From Millisia brevis NBRC 105863 (GTDB lineage Bacteria; Actinomycetota; Actinomycetes; Mycobacteriales; Mycobacteriaceae): a DNA stretch of 64,000 nt. Shown here piece by piece: positions 44,444-53,589 of this stretch; position 1 is the stretch's first letter, and each line of letters begins with the position of its first letter. The stretch is from assembly GCF_001552615.1 (NCBI RefSeq), contig NZ_BCRN01000010.1, positions 124,001 through 188,000 on the forward strand, read 5' to 3'. The notes below the pieces were generated by a model. The model was given only the letters and a program-made list of their open reading frames with translations, had not been told where the DNA came from and did no database searches. The position numbers and the translations under genes are program-made.

Positions 44444-45850
44444 TCAGTCGGTCAGGCTGCCGAGCGCGATCCCGCGGGTGGCCAGCCAGCCCACCGGATC
44501 GATCTTCTGGTCGCCGTTGAGGTGCACCTCGAAATGCAGGTGCGGGCCGGTGGAGAAGCCGCGGTTACCCATGGTGGCGATCTGATCGCCGGCCATGACC
44601 CGCTGCCCGACCTGGACCAGGGTGGTGTCGATGTGGCCGTAGACGGTCACGGTGCCGTCGTCGTGCAGCAGCCGTACCCACATACCGAATCCGGACGCGG
44701 GGCCCGAATCGATGACGGTGCCGTCGGCGACCGCGAGGATCGGGGTGCCGATCTTGTTGGCGATGTCGACGCCACCGTGCAGCGTCCCCCAGCGGGAACC
44801 GAAGCCGGAGGTGAAGTTGCCGGAGGCCGGGAGCACGAACAGCGGACGCAGCGCCTCGGCGGCAGCCGCCTCACGGGCGTCCGTCAGACGCTGGCCCTTG
44901 GCGAGCAGTTCGTCGAAGTGGTTGAGACCCGACGTCACACTGCCCAGCAGCTGCGGTGCGGTGGTGAGGTTCGCGGTGTCGAGGACCGGCGTGACGGCCG
45001 CATCGCTCGTTACAAACGACGCGGTCTGCGTCGTGGCGGCCTCGGCAGCGCCGGCGAGGGCGATCTCCGAGGTGTCCGTGGTCGACGGCGCGGACTGGCC
45101 GTGGGTCGAGACCGAGGCCTGGCCGGCGGCCACCACGGCTCCGGCGGCGACCGCGAGCATCGCGGCCCGGCCGCGCAGGGCGGAGGGCGGCGACGGCAGG
45201 CGATGGAAGCCACCGGTGCGGTGCGGCGGGCGATCGGAGATGGTGGGCAGCGGTTCGGCGACCGGGTGGGTCGGCTCGATGCTGCGGTAGGTCGGCTCGG
45301 CCGGGTACATCGGGTCGGCCGGGTAGGTCAGCTCCGCGGCATCGGTCTCGGGGACCGAGCGGGGATCGACCGGCGCGGCGATCGAGGCGGCGGGCGCCCA
45401 TGCGGTGGACGGAAGGTCGAAGGCGTCGACCCGAGGCTCGATGATCTCCTGCTCCGGCCCACGGAATCCGGTGGGGGCGGGGCGGTTGTAACGATTTGCC
45501 GGGGTCGGCCGGTAATCCTCGCGAGACGTCGAGCGCGGGCGGCGGGTCAAGGCGGTGGGGCGCCGTTCGGGAAGGGCGCGTCCGTTGCCGTAGGCCTCGG
45601 GCCGGGCGACCGCGAGCGGGTCGCGACCCTGCATCGGTCGCGGGGCGGAGGTCACGAGCTTGCTGTCGAAGGCAGCCGGCTCGTTGGCGGGGCGGAAGGT
45701 GGGGCTGTTCGTCGGCGGGAGGATGGAACTGCGGTCCTCGGCTGGTGTCAGCGCCCGGTGCGGCTCTCGGGGAAATCTGTTGGCCGCGTTGGGAGTCCGG
45801 TAATGCTGCAAGGCTGCGCCGTCCTCCATTTCTTTGTATCCGTTGACCAT
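44444..45850 (-). CDS. M23-family cell-wall metallopeptidase
   Basis: A LytM-like zinc endopeptidase (or degenerate factor) acting on peptidoglycan peptides. The 468-residue product has a long Pro/Arg-rich N-terminal part of about 228 residues, one hydrophobic segment (about 230-252: AAMLAVAAGAVVAAG) and a linker. The M23 domain has the zinc ligands His and Asp in LHGGVDIA near 359, and later YGHIDT and the HLHFEVHLNG His pair near 437, so the catalytic set looks intact. It corresponds in position to Rv0950c but has a longer N-terminus. I begin at ATG 45850; a second ATG (MEDGAALQHY) is at 45829. A CRP-like site lies upstream. Confidence 0.9.
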   Translation of the reverse strand: MVNGYKEMEDGAALQHYRTPNAANRFPREPHRALTPAEDRSSILPPTNSPTFRPANEPAAFDSKLVTSAPRPMQGRDPLAVARPEAYGNGRALPERRPTALTRRPRSTSREDYRPTPANRYNRPAPTGFRGPEQEIIEPRVDAFDLPSTAWAPAASIAAPVDPRSVPETDAAELTYPADPMYPAEPTYRSIEPTHPVAEPLPTISDRPPHRTGGFHRLPSPPSALRGRAAMLAVAAGAVVAAGQASVSTHGQSAPSTTDTSEIALAGAAEAATTQTASFVTSDAAVTPVLDTANLTTAPQLLGSVTSGLNHFDELLAKGQRLTDAREAAAAEALRPLFVLPASGNFTSGFGSRWGTLHGGVDIANKIGTPILAVADGTVIDSGPASGFGMWVRLLHDDGTVTVYGHIDTTLVQVGQRVMAGDQIATMGNRGFSTGPHLHFEVHLNGDQKIDPVGWLATRGIALGSLTD

Positions 45851-46381
45851 CGCGGGAAGCCCCGTGACGGTGAGACTGGCTGACGGTAACGAAACGATTG
45901 CGGGGCGCGCAACCCGACCACTCAGGGGAATCTCAGATGTGACATTAGTCACATGACCGCTCCGGATCGTCAAAGCGGTCCCACCAGCGGTTTTATCGAA
46001 TCGAACCCGAACGGGTGCCGGTTCGTCCGTTTTCAAAACGTGTCATTGATCGCGCGGGTTCCCCGACTCGGCGAGCGTCGTCGCTCCGAGGGTCGGTTTT
46101 CCGAGCGTCTACACCGACCGGAGGTCCGCTCGCCGGCTCCGATCCCTGTCGCGTCGTCCGCCCGCGGCCGGCCTATGAGTACCGGTGCCGGGCTCGGGGA
46201 CGCTCGAGCGGTGGAGATTGGCACTACCCGCCGGTAACGTTGGTGGATTCCGTCCGTGGCGCCGGTGAGATACCGCACAGTTGATCGGACCTGGCCGAAC
46301 GTGCCCCGGGGAGGTCGATAGTGTTCCCGATGACCCGCACGACCCGCAGGCGGGCGTCGACGCAGACGAGACGGTGATGTG
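45851..46381. other. Divergent control region between M23 peptidase and sucC
   Basis: About 530 bases without a convincing gene. It includes a perfect CRP/GlxR-type palindrome and is otherwise unassigned. I looked for a c-di-AMP (ydaO-type) riboswitch, which precedes some cell-wall hydrolase genes in actinobacteria, and saw no convincing match. Confidence 0.6.
45938..45953. promoter_or_regulatory. CRP/GlxR-type binding site upstream of M23 peptidase
   Basis: TGTGACATTAGTCACA has perfect TGTGA and TCACA half-sites with the 6-base spacing of CRP-family regulators. It lies 88 bases upstream of the peptidase start and 429 upstream of sucC, so the peptidase is the likelier target. Confidence 0.78.
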
Positions 46382-47545
46382 ATGGATCTTTTCGAATATC
46401 AGGCGAAAGAGCTGTTCACCAAACATGGCGTACCTTCCACCCCCGGCCGGGTTACCGACACGGCCGAGGGCGCCAAGGAGATTGCCGAGGAAATCGGCAA
46501 GCCGGTGATGGTCAAGGCTCAGGTGAAGGTGGGCGGCCGCGGTAAGGCCGGTGGCGTCAAGTACGCCGCGACCCCCGAGGACGCGTTCACGCACGCGCAG
46601 AACATTCTCGGCCTGGACATCAAGGGCCACGTGGTCAAGAAGCTTCTGGTGGCCGAGGCGAGCGATATCGCGGAGGAGTACTACATCTCCTTCCTGCTCG
46701 ATCGCGCGAACCGCACCTACCTGGCCATGTGTTCGGTCGAGGGCGGCATGGAGATCGAAGAGGTCGCGGCGACCAAGCCCGAGCGCCTCGCCAAGGTGTC
46801 GGTCGACGCCGTCACCGGTGTCGATCTGGCCACCGCGCGCAGCATCGCCGAGCAGGGCCACCTGCCGGCCGAGGTGCTCGACGCCGCAGCGGTCACGATC
46901 GCGAAGCTGTGGGAGGTCTTCGTCAAGGAGGACACCCTCCTGGTCGAGGTCAACCCGCTGGTGCGCACCCCGGACGACCGGATTCTCGCGCTCGACGGCA
47001 AGGTGACCCTCGACGGGAACGCCGACTTCCGGCAGCCCGGTCACGCCGAGTTCGCGGACACGGATGCGACCGATCCGCTCGAGCTCAAGGCCAAGGAGAA
47101 CGACCTCAACTACGTCAAGCTCGACGGTGAGGTCGGCATCATCGGCAACGGCGCGGGTCTGGTGATGTCGACCCTCGACGTCGTCGCCTACGCGGGCGAG
47201 AACTACGGCGGCGTCAAGCCCGCCAACTTCCTGGACATCGGTGGCGGTGCTTCGGCCGAGGTCATGGCGGCCGGCCTCGACGTCATCCTGGGCGACTCCC
47301 AGGTCAAGAGCGTGTTCGTGAACGTCTTCGGCGGCATCACCGCGTGCGATGCGGTCGCCAACGGCATCGTCAAGGCGCTCGAGATCCTCGGCTCCGATGC
47401 CAACAAGCCGCTGGTGGTTCGCCTCGACGGCAACCGCGTCGAAGAGGGCCGCAAGATCCTCGACGATGCCAACCACCCGTTGGTCACCCAGGCCGCAACC
47501 ATGGACGAGGGCGCGGCCAAGGCCGCCGAGCTGGCGTCCGCGTAA
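46382..47545 (+). CDS. sucC: Succinyl-CoA synthetase beta subunit (ADP-forming)
   Basis: With SucD it converts succinyl-CoA to succinate while making ATP in the TCA cycle. The 387-residue product is full length: ATP-grasp start [36 protein letters not shown] near residue 43, [31 protein letters not shown] near 190, and the glycine-rich loop [10 protein letters not shown] and [12 protein letters not shown] near 260-300. The ATG at 46382 overlaps an in-frame GTG one codon earlier. sucD follows after 12 bases in one operon, as Rv0951-Rv0952. Confidence 0.98.
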   Translation: MDLFEYQAKELFTKHGVPSTPGRVTDTAEGAKEIAEEIGKPVMVKAQVKVGGRGKAGGVKYAATPEDAFTHAQNILGLDIKGHVVKKLLVAEASDIAEEYYISFLLDRANRTYLAMCSVEGGMEIEEVAATKPERLAKVSVDAVTGVDLATARSIAEQGHLPAEVLDAAAVTIAKLWEVFVKEDTLLVEVNPLVRTPDDRILALDGKVTLDGNADFRQPGHAEFADTDATDPLELKAKENDLNYVKLDGEVGIIGNGAGLVMSTLDVVAYAGENYGGVKPANFLDIGGGASAEVMAAGLDVILGDSQVKSVFVNVFGGITACDAVANGIVKALEILGSDANKPLVVRLDGNRVEEGRKILDDANHPLVTQAATMDEGAAKAAELASA

Positions 47546-47557
47546 GGAATCGGGAAA

Positions 47558-48460
47558 ATGTCGATCTTTCTGAACAAGGATTCCAAGGTCATCGTTCAGG
47601 GCATCACCGGCGGTGAGGGAACCAAGCACACCGCCCTGATGCTCAAGGCCGGCACCCAGGTCGTCGGCGGCGTCAACGCGCGCAAGGCCGGCTCCACGGT
47701 GACCCACACCGCCGCCGACGGCTCCGAGATCGATCTGCCGGTCTTCGGCAGTGTCTCCGAGGCGATCGAGAAGACCGGCGCCGACGTGTCGATCGCGTTC
47801 GTGCCGCCCAAGTTCGCCAAGGACGCCATCATCGAGGCGATCGACGCGGAGATCCCGCTGCTGGTCGTCATCACCGAGGGCATCCCGGTGCAGGACTCCG
47901 CCTATGCGTGGGCCTACAACGTGTCCAAGGGCACCAAGACCCGCATCATCGGCCCGAACTGCCCCGGCATCATCACCCCCGGCGAGGCGCTGGTCGGCAT
48001 CACCCCGGCCAACATCACCGGCAAGGGCCCGGTCGGCCTGGTGTCGAAGTCCGGCACCCTGACCTACCAGATGATGTACGAGCTGCGGGACTTCGGCTTC
48101 TCGACCGCCATCGGCATCGGCGGCGACCCGGTCATCGGCACCACGCACATCGACGCGATCGAGGCCTTCGAGAAGGACCCCGAGACCGAGCTGATCGTGA
48201 TGATCGGTGAGATCGGCGGCGACGCCGAGGAGCGTGCGGCCGACTACATCAAGGCCAACGTCACCAAGCCGGTCGTCGGCTATGTCGCCGGATTCACCGC
48301 GCCGGAAGGCAAGACGATGGGCCACGCGGGTGCCATCGTCTCCGGTTCGTCCGGCACCGCGCAGGCGAAGAAGGATGCCCTCGAGGCCGCCGGCGTCAAG
48401 GTCGGCAAGACGCCGTCCGAGACCGCGGCGCTGGCTCGGGAGATCCTCGAAAAGCGCTGA
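47558..48460 (+). CDS. sucD: Succinyl-CoA synthetase alpha subunit
   Basis: The CoA-binding and catalytic subunit of succinyl-CoA synthetase. The 300-residue product shows the CoA-binding Rossmann part ([35 protein letters not shown]), [14 protein letters not shown] near residue 130, [10 protein letters not shown] near 165 and the phospho-histidine region [12 protein letters not shown] near 254. ATG 47558 is preceded by GGGAAA. It closes the sucCD operon, and a stable hairpin follows. Confidence 0.98.
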   Translation: MSIFLNKDSKVIVQGITGGEGTKHTALMLKAGTQVVGGVNARKAGSTVTHTAADGSEIDLPVFGSVSEAIEKTGADVSIAFVPPKFAKDAIIEAIDAEIPLLVVITEGIPVQDSAYAWAYNVSKGTKTRIIGPNCPGIITPGEALVGITPANITGKGPVGLVSKSGTLTYQMMYELRDFGFSTAIGIGGDPVIGTTHIDAIEAFEKDPETELIVMIGEIGGDAEERAADYIKANVTKPVVGYVAGFTAPEGKTMGHAGAIVSGSSGTAQAKKDALEAAGVKVGKTPSETAALAREILEKR

Positions 48461-48480
48461 CACGTCACACCGTCACGTCC

Positions 48481-48517
48481 ACGGCCGTGGAGCACGCTCG
48501 ATGTGCTCCACGGCCGT
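48481..48517 (+). terminator. Terminator after sucCD
   Basis: A perfect 15-base-pair stem (48481-48495 with 48503-48517) with a 7-base GCTCGAT loop begins 20 bases after the sucD stop. Confidence 0.85.
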
Positions 48518-48714
48518 CGTCGTCTTCGGCGCGCCGGGGTGGGCGTTTGGGGAGCGCGGATTCCACCCGGTGGCTGTGAGGCTCCCCGAAGATGGTTCGA
48601 GGGAATCCCGAGCCGGGGCGGGCTGCAATCCGGGCGCCGGCCGGTAATACTTGACGCTGGCTGTTCGGGGGCTGCCGCGGGTGGTCCCGATGGATTGCAT
48701 CCGGGAGTGGTGCC

Positions 48715-50709
48715 ATGACCGGCGAGGGGTCCCACGCGGACCACGACGCCACGCCGAAGCGGGAAGCCGCATCGGCCGACTCGGCGACCTCGTCGCCGGA
48801 GTCCGAACCGTCCGCCCCGTCCGATCTGCCCCCGCTGTCCGCCCTGGCGTGGTCGGAACCGTCTGCGTCCGAAGAGACCTCGCAGAAGGATCCCGCCACG
48901 ACGGCCGACGGCACCGACCCCGCAGGCACCGGGACCGATCCGGCCGGCACCGGCGCCAACCCGGCGGCCGCTCGCACTGATCCGGCGGCCGCGGGCAGAC
49001 GGGTCCGATCGACGGTCACCGGTATCGGCAACGGCATTCGATCCGGCCGCGCGTCGATCCGACGGTCGTTCACGCTGGCGGGCGACCGGGTCCTGCGCCG
49101 ATCGGAGACGGTCAACGACCGCGCCGCCGTGCTGGCCTTGGCGGTCTTCGGCCTCGGCATCTTCGCGCTGCTGGTCGGCTTCACCACCAAGTGGACCGTC
49201 TACGGCGTCGCCGTGACTTTCTTCGACGGTCAGTCGGTGTCGATCGCGCTGATGATCACCGCCGGATTGATCGCCGGCACCGCCCTGCTCACCGGTCGCT
49301 ACCACCTACTGGCGTTGGCGCCGACCTTCTCGGCGGCGGCGCTGGTCGTGTTGGCCGCGGAGCTGATCGAAGGCCCGCTCGGCAGCGAGCACGTCACCGT
49401 CGGCTTCGGCGGCTACTCCGCGTTGATCGTCGGGCTCCTCCAGTGCGTACTCGGCACCTACGCGACCGGCGCGGCGAATCTGCCCGCCACACGCTTCTTC
49501 GTCCCGGTGGCCGATTCCGATGCTTCGACGTCCCGCCGGGAATCTCGTCGCATCTCGGTTCCACACCGAACCGCCGGCGCCGATATCCACGCCGCCGGTA
49601 TCCACGCCGAGGCCGGGGCGACCGACGACCGCGGGGCCGGCGTCGACGGAGGGGTCACCGTCGGTGCCGGTAGCCCCGCTCGTACCGGGAGCCCCGTCGG
49701 CGCCGAGGACGACGCCACCCCGCTGTCGCTCGGCGATGTGGTGGCGATGCCGGCATGGGACGGGGACGACGAGGTGCCGCGCAGGGACCGGACGGACCGC
49801 TCGTACGGTTCGGCCCCCGCCGGTACCGGCCGCGGTCGCGCGGCCGCCGCGCAACCGGGATCGTCCCGGCGGGGACGGATCGCCGACTCCGGACCGGACG
49901 GCTCTCCGGCCGATCGGTATCCGGTCGACGAGGTGCCGCCGCGGACCGACGCCGATCGAGCGGGGGACGACCGCAGCGGCGAGACGCACCGCAACGGCAG
50001 CGACGCGGAGCATCCGACCGGCGATCGTGCGACCGGAGACCGGCCCACCGGCGCGCAGGGCGCGGGCGAAAAGGACGATCGCGAACCCGAACTGGTCGGA
50101 TACGGCGCGGCGGCCAATGGTCGCAGCGCGCGCGAACTCGACGCCGCCGGCATCGACGTCCCCCGCTACCTGGGACCGCCCCGCGGGTCGCCGCAGTCGA
50201 ACTACCCCCTGCCCGGCGGCGACGGTGGCCGCCGCCCGACCCGTCCGCAGTACCGATACGGCGCCTCGATGGGCGCCACGCCCTATCGGCGTCCACGCAA
50301 TCCGGCCGAGGCGTACCCGGTGATCGGTGACGAAGCCCGACCTGCCCGACCGAATCCGCCCGCCCGACCGGATCCGCCCGCCCGACCGGATCCGCCCGGA
50401 CGGGCACCGGCCGCGCCCTCCGAACCGGCCGGTGAACGGCCGCCGGCCGAACCGGTCGCCGAGCGCGATAGGAGCGGTGAGCCGGCCCCCGAAACCCCGC
50501 CGGCCCTCGAGCGGCAGCACGGTGCCGAGCCGCGGCCGGAGACTCCGCCGGGGCTCGAGCGGCAGCGCGGTGCCGAGCCGCGCCCCGAGACTCCGCCGGA
50601 GCTCGGCCGCGTCGATGTCGCCGAGAATCCCGACGCGACGCCGACGCCGCGCGACCCGGAACCGCCGCCGTCGGAGGAACCTCCCACGCTGGGGCGCTCA
50701 CCCTCCTGA
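48715..50709 (+). CDS. Rv0954-like four-TM membrane protein with long disordered tails
   Basis: A 664-residue protein. A disordered N-terminus (about residues 1-115, with TDPAGTG-type repeats) leads into four transmembrane segments between about 135 and 255 (AVFGLGIFALLVGF.., LMITAGLIAGTALL.., TFSAAALVVLAAELI, ALIVGLLQCVLGTY). A very long charged and Pro-rich tail follows. Position after sucCD and before a DUF6350 gene, and the four-helix core, match Rv0954 (DUF5336-like, Pro-rich antigen family), which is about half the length. Mycobacterial relatives sit at growing poles; a role in envelope biogenesis here is inference. The tail has repeats (listed). Confidence 0.8.
   Translation: MTGEGSHADHDATPKREAASADSATSSPESEPSAPSDLPPLSALAWSEPSASEETSQKDPATTADGTDPAGTGTDPAGTGANPAAARTDPAAAGRRVRSTVTGIGNGIRSGRASIRRSFTLAGDRVLRRSETVNDRAAVLALAVFGLGIFALLVGFTTKWTVYGVAVTFFDGQSVSIALMITAGLIAGTALLTGRYHLLALAPTFSAAALVVLAAELIEGPLGSEHVTVGFGGYSALIVGLLQCVLGTYATGAANLPATRFFVPVADSDASTSRRESRRISVPHRTAGADIHAAGIHAEAGATDDRGAGVDGGVTVGAGSPARTGSPVGAEDDATPLSLGDVVAMPAWDGDDEVPRRDRTDRSYGSAPAGTGRGRAAAAQPGSSRRGRIADSGPDGSPADRYPVDEVPPRTDADRAGDDRSGETHRNGSDAEHPTGDRATGDRPTGAQGAGEKDDREPELVGYGAAANGRSARELDAAGIDVPRYLGPPRGSPQSNYPLPGGDGGRRPTRPQYRYGASMGATPYRRPRNPAEAYPVIGDEARPARPNPPARPDPPARPDPPGRAPAAPSEPAGERPPAEPVAERDRSGEPAPETPPALERQHGAEPRPETPPGLERQRGAEPRPETPPELGRVDVAENPDATPTPRDPEPPPSEEPPTLGRSPS
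50340..50640 (+). repeat. Low-complexity tandem repeats in the tail of the Rv0954-like protein
   Basis: Encodes three copies of a PxPPARPD-type unit (about 50347-50400) and three copies of an ETPPxLER(Q)GAEPRP-type unit (about 50490-50610). The DNA copies are nearly identical, indicating recent expansion. Confidence 0.8.
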
Positions 50710-50847
50710 TCCGCGTCCGCACCCGGCCCCGAAACGGCGCCGGCGCCTCGCGGACGCGGCGGCGAGCGTCCCCGGACCCCGGATTGGGCGCCCGCCGGAT
50801 CGGCGCGCCTGATCGATCGACCCGGGTCCCGATGTCAGCCTGGAACG

Positions 50848-52806
50848 ATGAGCACGACCATCGAACGGCAGTCGGCCTCGCCGAACCGTCGGGCGAGGGC
50901 GACGGGCCCCCGCGGATCCGGTCGTGGACGACCGGCATCGAGACGCTCCGCCCGTCCGGGTGAGCTGCTTTCGCTGCGCACCGCCGCGACCGTCGCCCTC
51001 GTGCCGGCCGGAATCACCCTGTTGGTGGTGACCCTGGTGATCGTGCTGACGCTGGTCGGCGCGGGCAGCGATCTGACCGGCCTGTGGGGAGCGATCGGTT
51101 CCGCCTGGTTGGTGGTGCACCTCGCGCCCATCGAGATCTCCGGCGCTCCCTTGACCGCCGCGCCGCTGGTCCCGGCGATGGTGGTCGGCTGGTCGGTGGC
51201 CCGCCTGTGCCGTCGTATCGCCCGCATCGGGGACGGGTCGGCCGCCCGGATCGGCGCGATCGTCGCGGCGGCCGCGGCCGGGCCGATGGTCCTCGCTGCC
51301 GGCGCCTATCTGCTGGTTCTGCGGGCCTCGGCTGTCGCCGCGATCGCCCCGGGGGCCTTCATCCCCTCGGTGCTCGCCGTCGGCGGCGTCTACGCGGTCG
51401 CCGCGGTGATCGGCGTATGGCCCGTGCTCTGGCCGGCGGTGGTTGCGTGGTTCGCCCTGCCCGGGTGGATGGCGGTGTCCGGTCGCGCCGCGCGGCAGGG
51501 CGCGTATGTGCTGCTCGCGGGGGCCGCCGTCGTCATGGTGGTGCTGTTGAGCCTGTCGGTCGCGGAGATTCGCGCGATGTTCTCCGCCCCGGTCGGCGTC
51601 CTCGGGATCATCGGGGTGACGGTGCTGAGCCTGCTCTACGTTCCGACCGTCCTGGTCGGAGTGGTCGCGGTCCTGGTGGGCTCATCGATCCGGGTTGGGG
51701 ATCTCGACGTCTCGCTGTTCGCGGCGACCGGCGGCACCCAACCGATCCCGTTGCCGATCATGGCGGCGATCCCCGAGACGGCGGCGGCCGGGTGGTGGCC
51801 GCTGCTGGTGGTCGTCGTTGCGGTTTCCGGGGTCCGGGTGGGCATGGTCTGCGCGCGGAACCTGCCGGACCGCGTGGCGGCGATCAAGGCGGTCGCCCTG
51901 GCCGCGGTGACCGTGGGGCTGCTCGCGGGCGCCGCGGGCTGGCTGGTCGGAGGGGCCGCCGGCTCCCGGATCAGCGTGCACATCAATGCGCTGGGCCTCG
52001 CCGGTGGACTCGCCGGCTGGTGGCTGGTGGTCGGCGCGCTGACCGTGGCCGTGCTGTTCCATCTCGGCGACGACTTCCTCGGCGATGGCGACCCCCTGCT
52101 GGTCGCCCAGCGCGCGGGACGCGAACTCGACGGCAAGAAGAAGGGCGCGGGGAAGGCGGCCGCGGAGTCGACCTCCGCTGCGACCGCCACGCCGGCGACC
52201 GCCGAAACCTCGCAGGGCGCCGGCAGCGCGGAGACCACCGGCAGCGCCGAAACTGCCGAAGCGACCGCCTCGGCCGGCGCCGCAGCACCCGCCGCGACCG
52301 ACACCGCATCAACCGACACAGCGTCAACCGGCACCGCGAAGACCGCAGCCCGGGGCGCGCAGCCCGAGGGCACGTCGAAGGACTCGAAGACCGCCGGCTC
52401 GAAGGCCGACACGAAGAACGATCCGAAGGCCGCCACCTCCACGGCCGACTCGAAGTCCGCAGATACGAAGTCTGCGGACCCAAAGGCCGCCGACCAAAAG
52501 GCAGCCGACACACAGTCGAAGGCCCCGGCGGAGACGCCGAAGAAGGCTGCCACCTCGACACCGACCACCTCGACACCGACCACCCCCACTGCGGCGCCGC
52601 CCGCAGCGGCACCGGCCGCCGCAACACCGGCCGCATCCACGCCGACACCGACCAATACGTCACCGTCAAAGGCCGCCACCCCGACACCCGCGAAGCCCGC
52701 AGCCCCGATCCCCACGGCGACTACCGCACCGACCCCGACCCCGGCACCGAAACCGTCGAAGACCCCCGACGCCGATCAAGCGGACAAGCCCGGCTCGTCC
52801 ACCTGA
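50848..52806 (+). CDS. DUF6350 (Rv0955-like) multi-pass membrane protein
   Basis: A 652-residue protein. A basic N-terminus is followed by about ten hydrophobic segments between residues 40 and 410. From about 430 to the end it is a low-complexity Ala/Thr/Lys/Pro tail, presumably disordered. Position before purN and after the Rv0954-like gene identifies it as the Rv0955 equivalent. Genes of this family are linked to cell division and envelope functions only by context. The start is ATG 50848. The tail is an expanded repeat-like region with alternating Lys and Ala and would be a good proteolysis or interaction tail; this is inference. Confidence 0.85.
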   Translation: MSTTIERQSASPNRRARATGPRGSGRGRPASRRSARPGELLSLRTAATVALVPAGITLLVVTLVIVLTLVGAGSDLTGLWGAIGSAWLVVHLAPIEISGAPLTAAPLVPAMVVGWSVARLCRRIARIGDGSAARIGAIVAAAAAGPMVLAAGAYLLVLRASAVAAIAPGAFIPSVLAVGGVYAVAAVIGVWPVLWPAVVAWFALPGWMAVSGRAARQGAYVLLAGAAVVMVVLLSLSVAEIRAMFSAPVGVLGIIGVTVLSLLYVPTVLVGVVAVLVGSSIRVGDLDVSLFAATGGTQPIPLPIMAAIPETAAAGWWPLLVVVVAVSGVRVGMVCARNLPDRVAAIKAVALAAVTVGLLAGAAGWLVGGAAGSRISVHINALGLAGGLAGWWLVVGALTVAVLFHLGDDFLGDGDPLLVAQRAGRELDGKKKGAGKAAAESTSAATATPATAETSQGAGSAETTGSAETAEATASAGAAAPAATDTASTDTASTGTAKTAARGAQPEGTSKDSKTAGSKADTKNDPKAATSTADSKSADTKSADPKAADQKAADTQSKAPAETPKKAATSTPTTSTPTTPTAAPPAAAPAAATPAASTPTPTNTSPSKAATPTPAKPAAPIPTATTAPTPTPAPKPSKTPDADQADKPGSST

Positions 52807-52807
52807 T

Positions 52808-52831
52808 CGGGCGCCCGGCGCGCCGCGCCCG
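52808..52831. terminator. Weak hairpin between convergent genes
   Basis: A CGGGCGC/GCGCCCG stem with a 10-base GC loop lies between the DUF6350 gene and the convergent lipoprotein gene. Confidence 0.45.
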
Positions 52832-52884
52832 GAATCGCGTCGCGCCCGCACACAGGTCGGCGGGAACCCCCCGGATCGGGGGAC

Positions 52885-53439
52885 TCAGAACATCGTGTTG
52901 GAGTTCGCCGACTCCGCCGGGACCTCCTGGATGACGTCCCAGTGCTCGACGATCAGACCGTTGTCGACCCGGAAGATGTCGATCACGGCCTGCTCCGGGG
53001 TACCGCTCGACCGGACGTGCAGGAAGACGAGGTCGCCGTTGGTTCCGCTGCGCACGATCTGCGCCGACGAGTCGGGGTTCTCGGCGAAGAAGCCGGTGAA
53101 GTAGTCGACGAATGGGGCCTTGCCGTCCGGCACCGACGGGTTGTGCTGGATGTAGTCGTCGGCGACGACGCTCGCCGCGTTCACGGTGTCGTGATCGTTG
53201 AAGAAGGCGTTGTAGAAGGTCGTCACCAATTCCAGGTTCGCGTCCTCTCGGGCGAGATCGCGGCTCGACTGGTCGGTCGGCGCGATCGAGGACGTCGCGG
53301 CGGCGGGGGACGCGGCCGGCGTCGACTCGGCCGCCGAGGAGCAACCGGCCAGCACGACGCCGAGGGCGACGGCGCCCGCGCCGACGGCCGCCAGACGGGT
53401 GCGACGGGTGCGAAGCGTGGAGGGGTTGAGAACGGACAT
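52885..53439 (-). CDS. SnoaL-like (NTF2 fold) lipoprotein
   Basis: A 184-residue exported protein. The signal peptide ends in the lipobox LAGC (lipid-modified Cys33), then comes a Ser/Ala/Thr/Pro linker and an NTF2/SnoaL-like domain (NLELVTTFYNAFFNDHDTVNAASVVADDYIQHNPSVPDGKAPFVDYF to GLIVEHWDVIQEVP). The YIQHNP and EHWD segments match SnoaL-type proteins widely annotated as nuclear transport factor 2. ATG 53439 has GAGGAG upstream. Ligand and function unknown. It converges on the DUF6350 gene and is divergent from the antiporter. Confidence 0.9.
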   Translation of the reverse strand: MSVLNPSTLRTRRTRLAAVGAGAVALGVVLAGCSSAAESTPAASPAAATSSIAPTDQSSRDLAREDANLELVTTFYNAFFNDHDTVNAASVVADDYIQHNPSVPDGKAPFVDYFTGFFAENPDSSAQIVRSGTNGDLVFLHVRSSGTPEQAVIDIFRVDNGLIVEHWDVIQEVPAESANSNTMF

Positions 53440-53577
53440 GGCCGTCTCCTCTCGTGGGACAGGCCGGAACTGCGTCGTATCCGGCATCTGTCTCGAACCT
53501 AGGAGCGGGCGGACCGGAAGAAACGGTCAGAAGTCGACGCCGAATGGTCAGAAGGGGACAGCCGCTGCGGGCGTGCC

Positions 53578-53583
53578 TACAGT
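53578..53583 (+). promoter_or_regulatory. -10-like hexamer, leaderless start of antiporter
   Basis: TACAGT ends 6 bases before GTG 53590 without a ribosome binding site between. Confidence 0.55.
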
Positions 53584-53589
53584 GCTGCC

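Noticed and set aside
45851-46381. Possible c-di-AMP (ydaO) riboswitch upstream of the M23 peptidase
   Set aside because: The leader after the CRP-like site is only about 88 bases, and I could not find the conserved riboswitch elements.
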